Source of the DNA: Paenibacillus sinensis
GTDB lineage: Bacteria; Bacillota; Bacilli; Paenibacillales; Paenibacillaceae
Direction of reading: 5' to 3'
DNA length: 64,000 bases
NCBI RefSeq assembly: GCF_019904155.1
Contig: NZ_JAHCMB010000226.1
Coordinates: 1 to 64,000 of the forward strand
Below, one piece after another: positions 1 through 9,630 of the stretch (positions within the stretch are counted from its first letter, which is position 1; each line of letters starts with the position of its first letter). The notes under the pieces are model-generated. The model ran no database searches. It was given only the letters and a program-made list of their open reading frames with translations, and was not told where the DNA came from. Made by a program: the position numbers and the translations under genes.

Positions 1-53
1 ATCAGCGGTATGCTAGAATATTGTCGTAACTTACAGGAAAAGGAGATTACAAA

Positions 54-2513
54 GTGTCGAATCCAGTATACGGTAAAAAGGCGGCTCAGTCGAGAAATGC
101 CGAAAAGATACCTGACTCGCTATGGGTGTTGGTTATTGGTTTTATTCTATTTTTGATATGGGCTCCATTTCAAGTGGGATTATTTAACGGTCAGCAGGTC
201 GATTTCGAGAAACCTCTCTATATATCGGCCATTATTGGCAGTCTCATGGTCATTGTGTGGGCCGCTATCTACTACAAAAGATTCAAGTTGGAGGATCAGC
301 GGGACCTTCTCGCGCTTGCTGTGCTTCTGCTTCCGCTGACGTACTTCCTGTCGCTCTTTGTTGCCGCTTCTCACTATATGGCGGTCAATATGCTCCTAAT
401 CCAGTGTATGTACGCTGCACTATTTATTGTAAGCCTCTACCTCCTTCGACAAAAACAAGTTAATGGTATCATACAAACCGCCATATTGACAGTGGCTTAC
501 CTGATAGTCTGGTTTGGTCTGTTAAACTGGCTGGGTGCCTGGAACGTGGCCGGCGGAGTGGTTGGCTGGTTCTCCAACACGGTCAAAGCAGGCAAATATC
601 TGGACGCGGTGATGACGGACTCGAACGGTCTGCGCCTGACTTCAATATTTCAATATGCTAATACATACGCCGCATTCCTGATGGCTTTCCTGTTCGTGGC
701 CGTATTCGCCTTAATCCGGGCAAAAAAATGGTACGGTACTGTGACTCACGGCTTTATGCTTGTTCCGATTATTGTATCACTGCTCCTGACGCTATCCCGG
801 GGCGGTCTGGTTATGCTGCCGGTGGTATTCGTTCTGCTGCTGCTCTTCCAAAAGCCGTCTCGGCAAATTCTATGGATTATTCATCTTATTGTAGCTGCTG
901 CCGCGTCGCTGGCTGTTATAAACAAAGTTACCTCTACAGGCGAGCGCCTCGCGGCAGTTCCCGATGCATCTGCGGCGGTTGAGGGTTGGGCTTGGCTGCT
1001 AGTTGCCTCTGCTATAACAGCGGGTATATGCTGGGCTGTGCAGCGCTTCGCCGCTCCTTGGCTAGAGAAACGACTCGAAGGCTGGGGGACACGCAAGCTC
1101 TCCAATCTGTGGCTGCCGATCGGGGCAACCGTGCTGGTGGTAGTTGCCGCGTTCCTGCTGATCGGCACCAGCGTTCGCAGCATTTTGCCTGCCAATATCG
1201 AGACTCGTCTCGAAAATATCAACTTCCAACAGCATAGCGTACTGGAACGCTTCACCTTCTATAAGGATGCGGTTAAGGTAGCAAAAGATTACCCAATACT
1301 GGGTGCAGGCGGCGGCGGCTGGGCTGCCCTGTATGAGAAGTACCAGAACAACCCTTATACCAGCCGTCAGGCGCATAACTTTTTCCTTCAATATTTGATT
1401 GAAGTTGGAATTTTAGGCTTCATCGTATTTATGGGATTCATATTGTTCGTATTCTACAAATACATCAAGGGATACATTCGGAATAAGGATCGGGATGATT
1501 TCAACAATGGATTCTTCTATCTGATTATTGCGCTGTCCATTCTGCTGCATAGTGTACTGGACTTCAATATGAGCTACGCATTCATGGGATTGCTTGTGTT
1601 TATCGGACTTGCGGGAATGGCTGAAGCGATGGACCGTAAGCCTCTCTCTAATAAATGGACCGCAAGCGGATTACGGTTTGGATACTTAACCGTAGTATGT
1701 GTCGCAGCGATTGCTGTGTTCTTTGTGTCGATTCGCAACATCAGCTCTGCTAACTCAGCTTCTGAGGCCAAGGCTGTTGCACAGATCAGCACATCCTATG
1801 AAGAGATTAAGACTCCTCTGGCAAATGCTCTGAAGAATCGGCCGGGGCATCCCGAATCGGTTATTTTGCTGGCTTCCCTGGATAACCAGGTGTACAAGCA
1901 GACGAAGAATGAGCAATTTGCTGCGGAATCCCTCTCTGTGTTGCAGCGCGGCTTGAAGGACGAACCTAACAATAAGCAAATGCTGCAGCAGCTAATCGCA
2001 CTGTATGATCTTCAGGGTAAAAGTGAAGACTCCTACGCTGTATACCGGGATAATGCGGACAAATACATCTGGGATATCGAGTGGTATGAGCCGCTGATTA
2101 CCCGTTCCTTTGATTTGGGCAACGCAGCCTATCAGCAAAAGGATACGGCCAAGGAGCAGCAGTATTTCCAGACCGGGCTTGCCGCCTATGAGCATGTCGT
2201 GGATGGAGTTGCATTTTTGAAGACTCTGCCTCCCGGTCAGCTCCAGGGCAGACCATTCTCGGTAACGCCGCTGATCGCGTTGAACGCTGGAAAAATGCAG
2301 CTCATGACAGGCAAGACAGCGGAAGCAGCTGCCACTTTCAAGCAAGGACTTACAGAAGACTTCTCGGATGCGACCAATAAGGAAGTCGCTCGGAATTATC
2401 TTGCCGCCATGCAAAAACAAGGACAGCAGGATCAGGCTGTGTACGATAAGCTGATTCAAGCTGATGCCTCGGAAAAAGCAAAAATTGACGAGATTGCGGC
2501 GACGCAATACTAA
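54..2513 (+). CDS. O-antigen ligase/polymerase-like membrane protein with C-terminal TPR-like region
   Basis: An 819-residue protein with a GTG start 7 nt after AAGGAGAT. The first ~570 residues hold about a dozen hydrophobic segments. The Wzy_C-type signature lies at about residues 400-460: LERFTFYKDAVKVAKDYP, then a Gly-rich turn (LGAGGGGW), then HNFFLQYLIEVG with His441. In this family that outward loop carries out glycan ligation or polymerisation. After the last membrane segment, a soluble tail of about 230 residues has alternating helices typical of TPR repeats, probably for protein contacts. Nearby galU, rfbA and rfbC supply nucleotide sugars, so a role in surface polysaccharide or teichuronic-like polymer assembly is likely. 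Whether it acts as ligase or polymerase cannot be told from sequence. Confidence 0.8.
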   Translation: MSNPVYGKKAAQSRNAEKIPDSLWVLVIGFILFLIWAPFQVGLFNGQQVDFEKPLYISAIIGSLMVIVWAAIYYKRFKLEDQRDLLALAVLLLPLTYFLSLFVAASHYMAVNMLLIQCMYAALFIVSLYLLRQKQVNGIIQTAILTVAYLIVWFGLLNWLGAWNVAGGVVGWFSNTVKAGKYLDAVMTDSNGLRLTSIFQYANTYAAFLMAFLFVAVFALIRAKKWYGTVTHGFMLVPIIVSLLLTLSRGGLVMLPVVFVLLLLFQKPSRQILWIIHLIVAAAASLAVINKVTSTGERLAAVPDASAAVEGWAWLLVASAITAGICWAVQRFAAPWLEKRLEGWGTRKLSNLWLPIGATVLVVVAAFLLIGTSVRSILPANIETRLENINFQQHSVLERFTFYKDAVKVAKDYPILGAGGGGWAALYEKYQNNPYTSRQAHNFFLQYLIEVGILGFIVFMGFILFVFYKYIKGYIRNKDRDDFNNGFFYLIIALSILLHSVLDFNMSYAFMGLLVFIGLAGMAEAMDRKPLSNKWTASGLRFGYLTVVCVAAIAVFFVSIRNISSANSASEAKAVAQISTSYEEIKTPLANALKNRPGHPESVILLASLDNQVYKQTKNEQFAAESLSVLQRGLKDEPNNKQMLQQLIALYDLQGKSEDSYAVYRDNADKYIWDIEWYEPLITRSFDLGNAAYQQKDTAKEQQYFQTGLAAYEHVVDGVAFLKTLPPGQLQGRPFSVTPLIALNAGKMQLMTGKTAEAAATFKQGLTEDFSDATNKEVARNYLAAMQKQGQQDQAVYDKLIQADASEKAKIDEIAATQY

Positions 2514-2545
2514 GTTAATGTAACTTGAATAAAATTAAGTCATAG

Positions 2546-2580
2546 AAAAGAGCGCCTGCGAAAAATGCGGCGCTCTTTCT
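2546..2580. terminator. Bidirectional terminator
   Basis: AAAGAGCGCC and GGCGCTCTTT form a perfect 10-bp stem. T-rich sequence follows on the plus strand and A-rich sequence precedes it. It serves the convergent genes ending at 2513 (+) and 2603 (-). Confidence 0.8.
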
Positions 2581-2602
2581 GTGCTGTTTATAGTAAATCG
2601 AA

Positions 2603-3697
2603 TCAATCTGTAATCACCGTTCCCAAACGGTCGGCTTCCAGCAGCGCCTCCAGAACATCCTCCGGTTTCACTTGAAAGGGCATGTTATGCATAGGCTCAG
2701 TTTCAGCGCAGCTTCCTTCAGCCACAAGACGCAAACGGCTCAAATCGGCTCTATCCAAGTGCAGCTGCTTCAGAGTCGTCGGAAGTCCAATGCTCTGACA
2801 GAAGGCAATCGTTTCCTGAATTTCAGCGGTGTCCGCCTTCTCAAGCACAAGCTGGGCCAGTGTTCCGAAGGCAACCTTCTCGCCATGCAGGATCGGACGC
2901 GTCTCTTCCAAACCTGTCATTGCGTTATGAATCGCATGCGCGGCAGCCAATCCCCCGCTTTCGAAGCCGATGCCGCTGAGATAGATATTTGCCTCAATGA
3001 TATTCTCCACGGCTTCGGACAGAACGCCGTTCTCGGAATCCAGCTTGGCCTGCAGGCCATAGGAGAGCAACGTATCACGGCAGGCCTGTGCCAAAGCGTA
3101 AGCCGCAATTGCGCTTGTGTCCCTCTTCTGAGCCTCGGCTGCTCTCCGGCAGGCTCTTGCTTCATAGAAGGTCGATAACGCGTCGCCCATACCGGCAACA
3201 AGCAGGCGTACCGGCGCTTTGGCCACCAACTCGGTATCAACGACGACGAGGTTTGGATTGGTCCGCAGCTCCAGATAGCGGTCCATCCGCCCGTCATCCG
3301 TGTACAGGACGGAAATCGCACTGCAAGGAGCATCCGTTGAAGCGACGGTTGGCACAACGATGAGCGGAAGCCCGGCATAATAACCAACAGCTTTGGCGAC
3401 ATCCAGTGTTTTGCCACCGCCGATACCGACGATTATATCCGATCCAATCCCCCGCACCGTTTCTGCTATTGCTTGAACTTCGCGCTGACTACACTCGCCG
3501 GTAAACGGATGCAGCCGGTAAGGAAAATCATTTTCCAGGAAACCCGAAATGATGTTCTTCTCGTAATTCGATACAACAAAGGCATCGGCGATAACGTAAG
3601 CTTTAGTGCCCCCCGCCTCGCCGCAATAACGGTAAAGATGGTGGAATTCGCCTTTCCCCTGTATGTATTTCGCTGGCGACATGATGCTTCTACTCAT
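2603..3697 (-). CDS. gldA: Glycerol dehydrogenase (iron-containing alcohol dehydrogenase family)
   Basis: 364 residues, the usual length for NAD-dependent glycerol dehydrogenase, which oxidises glycerol to dihydroxyacetone in the cytoplasm. The nucleotide-binding GIGGGKTLDVAK motif is at residues 91-102. PTVASTDAPCSAISVLY follows at 116-132. Likely metal ligands are Asp172 (GMGDAL), His254 (AAHAIHN) and His271 (LHGEK), matching the Asp/His/His triad of Geobacillus glycerol dehydrogenase. The start is set by AAGGAG 9 nt upstream. It lies downstream of galU on the same strand, but a terminator separates them, so it is probably its own transcription unit. A related polyol dehydrogenase is the main alternative. 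Confidence 0.88.
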   Translation of the reverse strand: MSRSIMSPAKYIQGKGEFHHLYRYCGEAGGTKAYVIADAFVVSNYEKNIISGFLENDFPYRLHPFTGECSQREVQAIAETVRGIGSDIIVGIGGGKTLDVAKAVGYYAGLPLIVVPTVASTDAPCSAISVLYTDDGRMDRYLELRTNPNLVVVDTELVAKAPVRLLVAGMGDALSTFYEARACRRAAEAQKRDTSAIAAYALAQACRDTLLSYGLQAKLDSENGVLSEAVENIIEANIYLSGIGFESGGLAAAHAIHNAMTGLEETRPILHGEKVAFGTLAQLVLEKADTAEIQETIAFCQSIGLPTTLKQLHLDRADLSRLRLVAEGSCAETEPMHNMPFQVKPEDVLEALLEADRLGTVITD

Positions 3698-3749
3698 CAG
3701 TATTCACTCCTTACAGAATCGTATGATCATATGTATGGATTGTCCAATC

Positions 3750-3789
3750 AAAAAGGCAGTCCGGGACACTTCCCAGGCTGCCTTCTCAT
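3750..3789 (-). terminator. Terminator of galU
   Basis: On the minus strand, AAGGCAG...CTGCCTT pairs with an inner TGGG/CCCG extension and is followed by five T. It sits 18 nt after the galU stop codon and before the gldA start. Confidence 0.75.
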
Positions 3790-3806
3790 GGTGGTAAGCT
3801 AAAAAA

Positions 3807-4706
3807 TTAAGGGGTCTTGTCTGACTTCTTCCGCTCTTCCTGTTCAATAACGTCTTTAAGATAAACCAGAAGATCCTCTTTCAACTCTTCATACTGAAGC
3901 GCATAATGGATCGTGGTTTGAATGAAGCCCAGTTTCTCTCCAACATCATGACGGTCGCCTTCAAAGTGATAGGCCAAAATCCGTTCCGCCTCGCTCAGCT
4001 TGGAGATGGCGTCCGTGAGCTGAATCTCTCCTCCGACACCAGCCTGCTGCTCACCCAACAGGTCGAAAATCCGCGGCGTCAAAATATACCGGCCGAGAAT
4101 CGCGAGATTGGATGGAGCTTCTTCCCGCTTGGGCTTCTCCACAAGCCGGTTGGCACGATATACCCGTTCGGCAAGCTGTGTACCGTCAACAACGCCGTAG
4201 CGGTATACCTCTTCCCAAGGCACCGGCTGTACGCCGACGATCGAGGATTTATACTCATCAAAGACCTCCATCATTTGCTTGAGACAAGGCTTATCCGATT
4301 CGACGATATCGTCGCCGAGAAGGACAGCGAACGGCTCATCGCCGATGAATTTGCGCGCACACCAGATCGCGTGTCCGAGGCCTTTGGGCTCTTTTTGCCG
4401 GATATAGTGAATGTCTGCCATCTCTGACGACTTGCGGACCGAATTTAAGAGCTCCCATTTCTGCTTCTCCGCCAGATTGAACTCCAGTTCAAACGAGTTG
4501 TCGAAGTGGTCCTCAATCGCCCGCTTCCCTTTACCGGTTACGATAATGATATCCTCGATACCGGAAGCAACTGCTTCCTCCACGATGTACTGAATAGTTG
4601 GTTTATCCACGATGGGAAGCATTTCCTTCGGCATTGCTTTGGTAGCCGGCAGAAAGCGGGTACCTAGACCCGCAGCCGGTATAATCGCTTTGCGAATTTT
4701 GGCCAT
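3807..4706 (-). CDS. galU: UTP-glucose-1-phosphate uridylyltransferase
   Basis: 299 residues. It makes UDP-glucose from UTP and glucose-1-phosphate for wall glycans and teichoic-acid glucosylation. The nucleotidyltransferase signature [17 protein letters not shown] is at residues 13-29 and [15 protein letters not shown] follows. [20 protein letters not shown] and the C-terminal HDVGEKLGF segment are typical of bacterial GalU/GtaB. AAAGGAG lies 7 nt before the ATG. Together with rfbA/rfbC and the polymerase-like gene it fits a local sugar-nucleotide supply role, although these genes are not in one operon. Confidence 0.95.
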   Translation of the reverse strand: MAKIRKAIIPAAGLGTRFLPATKAMPKEMLPIVDKPTIQYIVEEAVASGIEDIIIVTGKGKRAIEDHFDNSFELEFNLAEKQKWELLNSVRKSSEMADIHYIRQKEPKGLGHAIWCARKFIGDEPFAVLLGDDIVESDKPCLKQMMEVFDEYKSSIVGVQPVPWEEVYRYGVVDGTQLAERVYRANRLVEKPKREEAPSNLAILGRYILTPRIFDLLGEQQAGVGGEIQLTDAISKLSEAERILAYHFEGDRHDVGEKLGFIQTTIHYALQYEELKEDLLVYLKDVIEQEERKKSDKTP

Positions 4707-5089
4707 GATCGAACTCCTTTAGCTGAACAATAATATGTATCTGCACTGGACTAAAATTCTCTCGCTTGGCAATCTTAGACCTATTATATCAGCTTACACA
4801 GTGGATTGTCAGATTGTAGTGGTCCGAGTCTTAATGGAGCCTAGCAGCGATGCCAGAAGCTTAAGTGCCGAACCAAGGCCCCCCAAAACTTCTGAAAGCA
4901 CAGCAGCAATGACCAGCAGGAAGAAGCTAACTCCCTATCCGGTCACGATGCTCTACTCGCCCCCCCTCAACACAGATTATGCCTTCCCCCCTGATCCGAT
5001 ACAGTCTTCATTCATTTTAATGAAAAAAAGCCGTTCCAAGCAGCAAGACCACTGCCTCTGAAACGGCTTCTAACGGTTTCTTTAGTTTC
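4707..5089. other. Intergenic region
   Basis: Upstream region of galU (minus strand), carrying its ribosome binding site at the left edge, and downstream region of the U32 gene with its terminator at the right edge. No coding signal was seen in the roughly 270 nt between; the plus-strand frame there has no usable ribosome binding site. Confidence 0.5.
5023..5069 (-). terminator. Terminator of the U32 peptidase-family gene
   Basis: On the minus strand, AAGCCGTT (after GAAACGGCTT pairing) closes an 8-bp stem followed by a run of seven T. It is 20 nt past the stop codon at 5090. Confidence 0.8.
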
Positions 5090-7639
5090 CTATTTCACCA
5101 ACTGCCCCCGGGTAACTCCGAGCTGGTTCGTCGCTTTCAGCGTCTTCCAGACCTTCGTGCCGGAGATTTCACCGCGCAGCGCCCGGCTGTACAAGTCGAT
5201 AACCTCTTCTACCTGTTCAGGACTTTCTTCCAGGAACTCTACCCGGAAGGTGGATACGCCAAGCTCGCGGAAGTTGCTCAAATATTCGGCGCCGGACTGT
5301 TCAATGGCATTGTAGACGGTGTTCCGGCACCCCTCGTCAACGCGTACAGGGTGGGACATGCCGATCCGGTCCTGCAGGGAAGCCCGATGGCTCTCGCACG
5401 GACGGCCGCAGTTCGTAAAGTCCGTGCCTTCGCTCATGAAGGTGCAGTACACGCAGTGCTCCGTATGGAACATCGGGAGATGCTGGTGGATCACCACCTC
5501 CACCTTCGATGTACGGCTGCGCTCCAGCATGTCGACCATCTGCTGGATGTTAAGGTCATAGGATGGCGTAACGAGATCACAGCCCGCTTCCAGGAACAAA
5601 TCCACGGCCTTATGATTTGCAATATTCAGCGAGAAGTCGCCGATCAGCTGCGGATGCACGGCGTCCGGCTCTTCCCGGCGGCGGCGCAGATAATAATACA
5701 GCGCGCCAGTGTTGCGGACCAGCACCGCATCGGGCTGAAGCCGCAAAATGTTGGCATGATAGCCGTTCTCGCCGGGCATATGGATGCGCGGGGTAGCCAG
5801 CGCGATCTTCGCGCCCGCCGCCCGAACGGCCTGCACCGCTGCCGGGAACTGCTTGATGAATTCGAAGTCGGCGTAGATGAAGCCTACGCCGGCCTTCAGC
5901 GCAGCCTCCACCTGCGGGAGGCTGCGGCACAGCGCGGTGAGCTGCGCTCCACCGCGCAGGCCCGTGCCGCCCGCGCCAAGCGGTGCGGCTGAACTGGCGC
6001 CGCGCTCAGCCGCGTCGCCGTACACCTCTGCCGCCCGTTTCACGTAGACGGGCGGCTTCGGGCGCTCGCCCGCAAGCAGCTCCACCGCACGGCGGCGGAT
6101 GCCGTTCAGCTCGCGCATCGGCACAATGACTCCGCCTTCCAGCTCGGCGTCCAGTGCCTCCAGCTGGAAGAGCGTCCCGCCCAGTCGGCCGAACTGCTCT
6201 TCCAGCAGCGCGGCGTCCATCGGGCGCTTGTTCGCCGTCTCCAGCAGCAGCTCGGAATCGACGCGGACCGTGACGCCCTTCTGGACGTCGGTCCACCAGG
6301 TCGCGAGCGGCTCGCCGGCCCGGCCCGATGCCTTCACCTGGACCGGGAATACCCGGTAGGGCTTCTCGGTCTCAAAGGTTTGGCGCAGACTCTTGTCCAG
6401 TGCCGGGTCATTCGTCTTCCAAACCCGGTCGCCGACATGGAGGCGATTCAGGGCGACATCACTGCGTCCCGGAATGATATCGACGATCCAGCCTTCCTCC
6501 GCTTCCCCTTCCAGCTTGACGCCTTTGCGGCGAAGGTCGTAGATGCGACCGCCTTCCTCTTTCTTGGTGGGATCGCCCGCATCGAAGACGATGCCATCGC
6601 CGCGTTTGATCGGCGCCTCGATCTTGCAGACCACGCCATCGCGCAGAATCTGCTCTACCGTACCTACATACACGCCACGGCTCTTGGGGAAAGTCCCGTC
6701 AATAAGTTTCTTGTTGTTCGTCCCTTCCAGGAATCCATGCGTCAATCCACGCGAGAAGCTCTGCTGCAGCTCCCGCATTTCTTCAGCCGAAGGAGCGGAC
6801 CATACGCCGTCAAAATGCCGGTCAATCGCCTTGCGATATTTGCCCACCACATTGGCTACATACTCCGGACTCTTCAGTCTTCCTTCTATCTTGAAGGAAG
6901 TGACGCCCGCTTCGATCAATTCCGGAATCAGGTCGATGGCCGCCAGGTCTTTCGGCGACAGCAGATAGGCGACGTCACCCATCGGCTTCACCTCACCGTC
7001 AACTACCAGATCATATGGCAGCCGGCAGGCCTGAGCACATTCGCCGCGGTTAGCGGAACGTCCGCCCCACATTTCCGAAGTCAGACACTGACCCGAATAA
7101 GAGACGCACAGCGCACCGTGCACGAACACCTCCATCGGTAGTCGGGCCTGATCGCCGATCGCCCGGATTTGCTTCAAATTGTTCTCACGGCCCAGGACGA
7201 CCCGCTCCATATCAAAGGGCTTCGTAAACTCGACTGCTTCCGGCGAGGTAATTGTCATCTGAGTTGATCCGTGAATCGGAAAATCCGGCGATATTTCGCG
7301 GATCAGCTTCACTAGCCCGAGATCCTGCACAATAACCGCGTCCACACCGGCGTCAATGCAAGCGTCGATAAGCTCCTTGGCATCCTGAAGCTCATTTTCA
7401 AATACCAGAATATTAAAGGTCAGAAATCCTTTGACTCCGTAACTATGCAAAAATCCCATAATCTCCGGCAGCTCGTCCATCCGGAAATTATTCGCTCTCG
7501 CCCGGGCGTTGAACTTCTCCACCCCAAAGTACACGGCATCAGCTCCGTTCGCCACGGCGGCGCGCATACAGTCCCAGTCGCCCGCGGGAGCGAGCAGCTC
7601 GACGTCTTCTCTGCGGATTTCCCGCTCTTGCTCTATCAT
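5090..7639 (-). CDS. U32 peptidase-family protein (RlhA/TrhP-like, with DUF3656-type region)
   Basis: 849 residues, the length of the long U32 proteins rather than the ~420-residue form. The N-terminus reads ELLAPAGDWDCMRAAV, the usual U32 start. The family signature runs from MEVFVHGALCVSYSGQCL (about residue 168) through a cysteine-rich GGRSANRGECAQACR stretch. A second cysteine group near the C-terminus (HCVYCTF, NCGRPCE) suggests an iron-sulfur site. Family members RlhA and TrhP hydroxylate cytidine in 23S rRNA or uridine in tRNA, so RNA modification is more likely than proteolysis. The start is supported by GGGAGG 6 nt upstream. It stands alone between galU and the divergent rfbA. Confidence 0.85.
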   Translation of the reverse strand: MIEQEREIRREDVELLAPAGDWDCMRAAVANGADAVYFGVEKFNARARANNFRMDELPEIMGFLHSYGVKGFLTFNILVFENELQDAKELIDACIDAGVDAVIVQDLGLVKLIREISPDFPIHGSTQMTITSPEAVEFTKPFDMERVVLGRENNLKQIRAIGDQARLPMEVFVHGALCVSYSGQCLTSEMWGGRSANRGECAQACRLPYDLVVDGEVKPMGDVAYLLSPKDLAAIDLIPELIEAGVTSFKIEGRLKSPEYVANVVGKYRKAIDRHFDGVWSAPSAEEMRELQQSFSRGLTHGFLEGTNNKKLIDGTFPKSRGVYVGTVEQILRDGVVCKIEAPIKRGDGIVFDAGDPTKKEEGGRIYDLRRKGVKLEGEAEEGWIVDIIPGRSDVALNRLHVGDRVWKTNDPALDKSLRQTFETEKPYRVFPVQVKASGRAGEPLATWWTDVQKGVTVRVDSELLLETANKRPMDAALLEEQFGRLGGTLFQLEALDAELEGGVIVPMRELNGIRRRAVELLAGERPKPPVYVKRAAEVYGDAAERGASSAAPLGAGGTGLRGGAQLTALCRSLPQVEAALKAGVGFIYADFEFIKQFPAAVQAVRAAGAKIALATPRIHMPGENGYHANILRLQPDAVLVRNTGALYYYLRRRREEPDAVHPQLIGDFSLNIANHKAVDLFLEAGCDLVTPSYDLNIQQMVDMLERSRTSKVEVVIHQHLPMFHTEHCVYCTFMSEGTDFTNCGRPCESHRASLQDRIGMSHPVRVDEGCRNTVYNAIEQSGAEYLSNFRELGVSTFRVEFLEESPEQVEEVIDLYSRALRGEISGTKVWKTLKATNQLGVTRGQLVK

Positions 7640-7936
7640 TTATATCCTCCCAAACCGCCCTGCAAGCGGATCTTCAATATCAAGCTCTGTCCAATCCAAA
7701 TCCGTCTAAAAACTAAAGGAAACAACGACTTCTATAACTTATCTATTATAGCAAATATCACACTCGCTTGCTATATAAGCCACTTGGGCATCCCAAGTAA
7801 ACTTTACTTTTTTTGGGTCTTACTCGAAACCGATACAAAAAGGAGAAAACTTGGTTGGACAGCCAGCCGATCTTTTGCGTAAAATGGAACTATCTGAATT
7901 CATTTATATATCCTAGCAGGGAGAGCTGACTTTAAA

Positions 7937-8815
7937 ATGAAAGGTATTATTCTTGCAGGCGGAAGCGGCACCCGTCTTTATCCTTTGACGATGGTCACAA
8001 GCAAACAACTGCTGCCGATTTACGACAAGCCGATGATTTACTATCCCTTATCCACCCTTATGCTGGCGGGAATTCGGGAAATCCTGATTATCTCCACTCC
8101 GGAAGATACACCAAGATTTGAGAGTCTGCTTGGAGACGGTTCTCAGTTCGGCGTCACTTTTCAGTACAAGGTGCAGCCGAGTCCGGACGGCCTTGCTCAG
8201 GCTTTTATTCTGGGTGAGGAATTCATCGGGAACGACTCAGTCGCCATGGTGCTGGGAGACAATATTTACTACGGCGCCGGTATGCGCCAAATTTTGAAGA
8301 AATCTTCCGAGAAACCGAACGGCGCCACCATCTTCGGCTATCATGTTCAGGACCCTGAACGGTTTGGTGTCGTGGAGTTCGCCGAGGACGGCAAAGTCCT
8401 CAGCATCGAGGAGAAGCCGGCTCACCCGAAATCGAACTACGCGGTTACGGGGCTGTATTTTTATGATAACCGGGTCATCTCTATCGCGAAGAACGTGCGA
8501 CCATCGGCTCGTGGAGAGCTTGAAATTACGTCTATCAATGAGGAATATCTGCGCATGGGCGAGCTTGATGTGGAACTGTTGGGTCGCGGCTACACCTGGC
8601 TCGATACCGGAACGCATCAAAGTCTCGTGGACGCCACGAATTTTGTACGGACGATCGAGGATCACCAGGGCATCAAAATCGCAGCTCCCGAGGAGATTGC
8701 ATATATTAACGGATGGATCACGGAGACGCAGCTCCTGAGCTGCGGGGAGAAGCTGGGCAAGACCGGATACGGCCAGTACTTGATCAAGGTAGCCAAAGGG
8801 AAGATCATCTATTAA
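7937..8815 (+). CDS. rfbA: Glucose-1-phosphate thymidylyltransferase
   Basis: 292 residues, the typical RmlA length. It makes dTDP-glucose from dTTP and glucose-1-phosphate, the first step toward dTDP-L-rhamnose and related sugars. The N-terminal motif [20 protein letters not shown] (residues 8-27) holds the nucleotide-binding and catalytic Arg/Lys. [10 protein letters not shown] and [16 protein letters not shown] are also conserved. rfbC follows after 21 nt, so they form one operon. The pathway's rfbB and rfbD are not beside them; after rfbC comes a terminator. Confidence 0.95.
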   Translation: MKGIILAGGSGTRLYPLTMVTSKQLLPIYDKPMIYYPLSTLMLAGIREILIISTPEDTPRFESLLGDGSQFGVTFQYKVQPSPDGLAQAFILGEEFIGNDSVAMVLGDNIYYGAGMRQILKKSSEKPNGATIFGYHVQDPERFGVVEFAEDGKVLSIEEKPAHPKSNYAVTGLYFYDNRVISIAKNVRPSARGELEITSINEEYLRMGELDVELLGRGYTWLDTGTHQSLVDATNFVRTIEDHQGIKIAAPEEIAYINGWITETQLLSCGEKLGKTGYGQYLIKVAKGKIIY

Positions 8816-8836
8816 TTGCGAAAAGAGTGAACCAAG

Positions 8837-9397
8837 ATGAAAGTGACGAAAACTAATCTCGAGGGCGTTCTGATCGTCGAACCCGCCGTATTTGGCGACC
8901 ATCGCGGATGGTTTATGGAGACGTACACCAAATCCAAATTTCTCGAGCATGGCATTGACCAGGATTTTGTGCAGGATAATCAGTCTTATTCGGCGGTAAA
9001 AGGCACGCTTCGCGGCCTGCATTTCCAACTGAACCCTAAAGCACAGAGCAAACTGGTACGGTGTACGCGCGGCAGCATTTTTGATGTGGCCGTGGATATC
9101 CGTCAGGGCAGCCCTAGTTACGGTAAATGGTTCGGTCTGGAACTCTCCGCTGAGAACAAGAAACAGCTGCTCATTCCTAAAGGCTTCGCCCATGGATTTA
9201 TGACGCTGACGGAGGATGTGGAGGTTCAGTACAAATGCGACGAGCTGTACGCGCCCGATTGCGACGGCGGCATTCTGTGGAATGATCCCGACATCGGTAT
9301 TGAGTGGCCGATCGATGTAGTCCCTGTGCTGTCCGCGAAGGACGAGAAGGCTCCACTGCTGAAGGATGCCAAGCTTAACTTTGTATATAACGGCTAG
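8837..9397 (+). CDS. rfbC: dTDP-4-dehydrorhamnose 3,5-epimerase
   Basis: 186 residues, the typical RmlC length. It epimerises dTDP-4-keto-6-deoxyglucose at C3 and C5. The motifs GDHRGWFMETY (20-30), TLRGLHFQ (57-64) with the catalytic base His62, and a Tyr near residue 132 are in place on a cupin fold. It is the second gene of the rfbA-rfbC unit, and a terminator lies 36 nt later. The substrate-making dehydratase (RfbB) and the reductase (RfbD) must be encoded outside this window. Confidence 0.94.
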   Translation: MKVTKTNLEGVLIVEPAVFGDHRGWFMETYTKSKFLEHGIDQDFVQDNQSYSAVKGTLRGLHFQLNPKAQSKLVRCTRGSIFDVAVDIRQGSPSYGKWFGLELSAENKKQLLIPKGFAHGFMTLTEDVEVQYKCDELYAPDCDGGILWNDPDIGIEWPIDVVPVLSAKDEKAPLLKDAKLNFVYNG

Positions 9398-9433
9398 TTG
9401 TTTTTTTGAAAAATAGCACAGCCAAGAAGCCAG

Positions 9434-9480
9434 AAGACCTTCGTTCCGCTCGATGCGGCCCGGAGGTCTTTATTCTTTTT
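9434..9480 (+). terminator. Terminator of rfbAC
   Basis: AAGACCT and AGGTCTT form the closing stem, with further GC pairing in the loop, followed by TATTCTTTTT. Confidence 0.75.
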
Positions 9481-9630
9481 ATGGCGATCTATTAGCAGAG
9501 GTTTTACAACCTATCAGCAACCCTTATAGCAAATATACCTTACCTCACATACGCATACGGTTCCGTCTGGTACGATCAACAATAACACAGCAGAGCCGTC
9601 GGATTTGACCGAGAAAAAGGAGAGTTTGCT

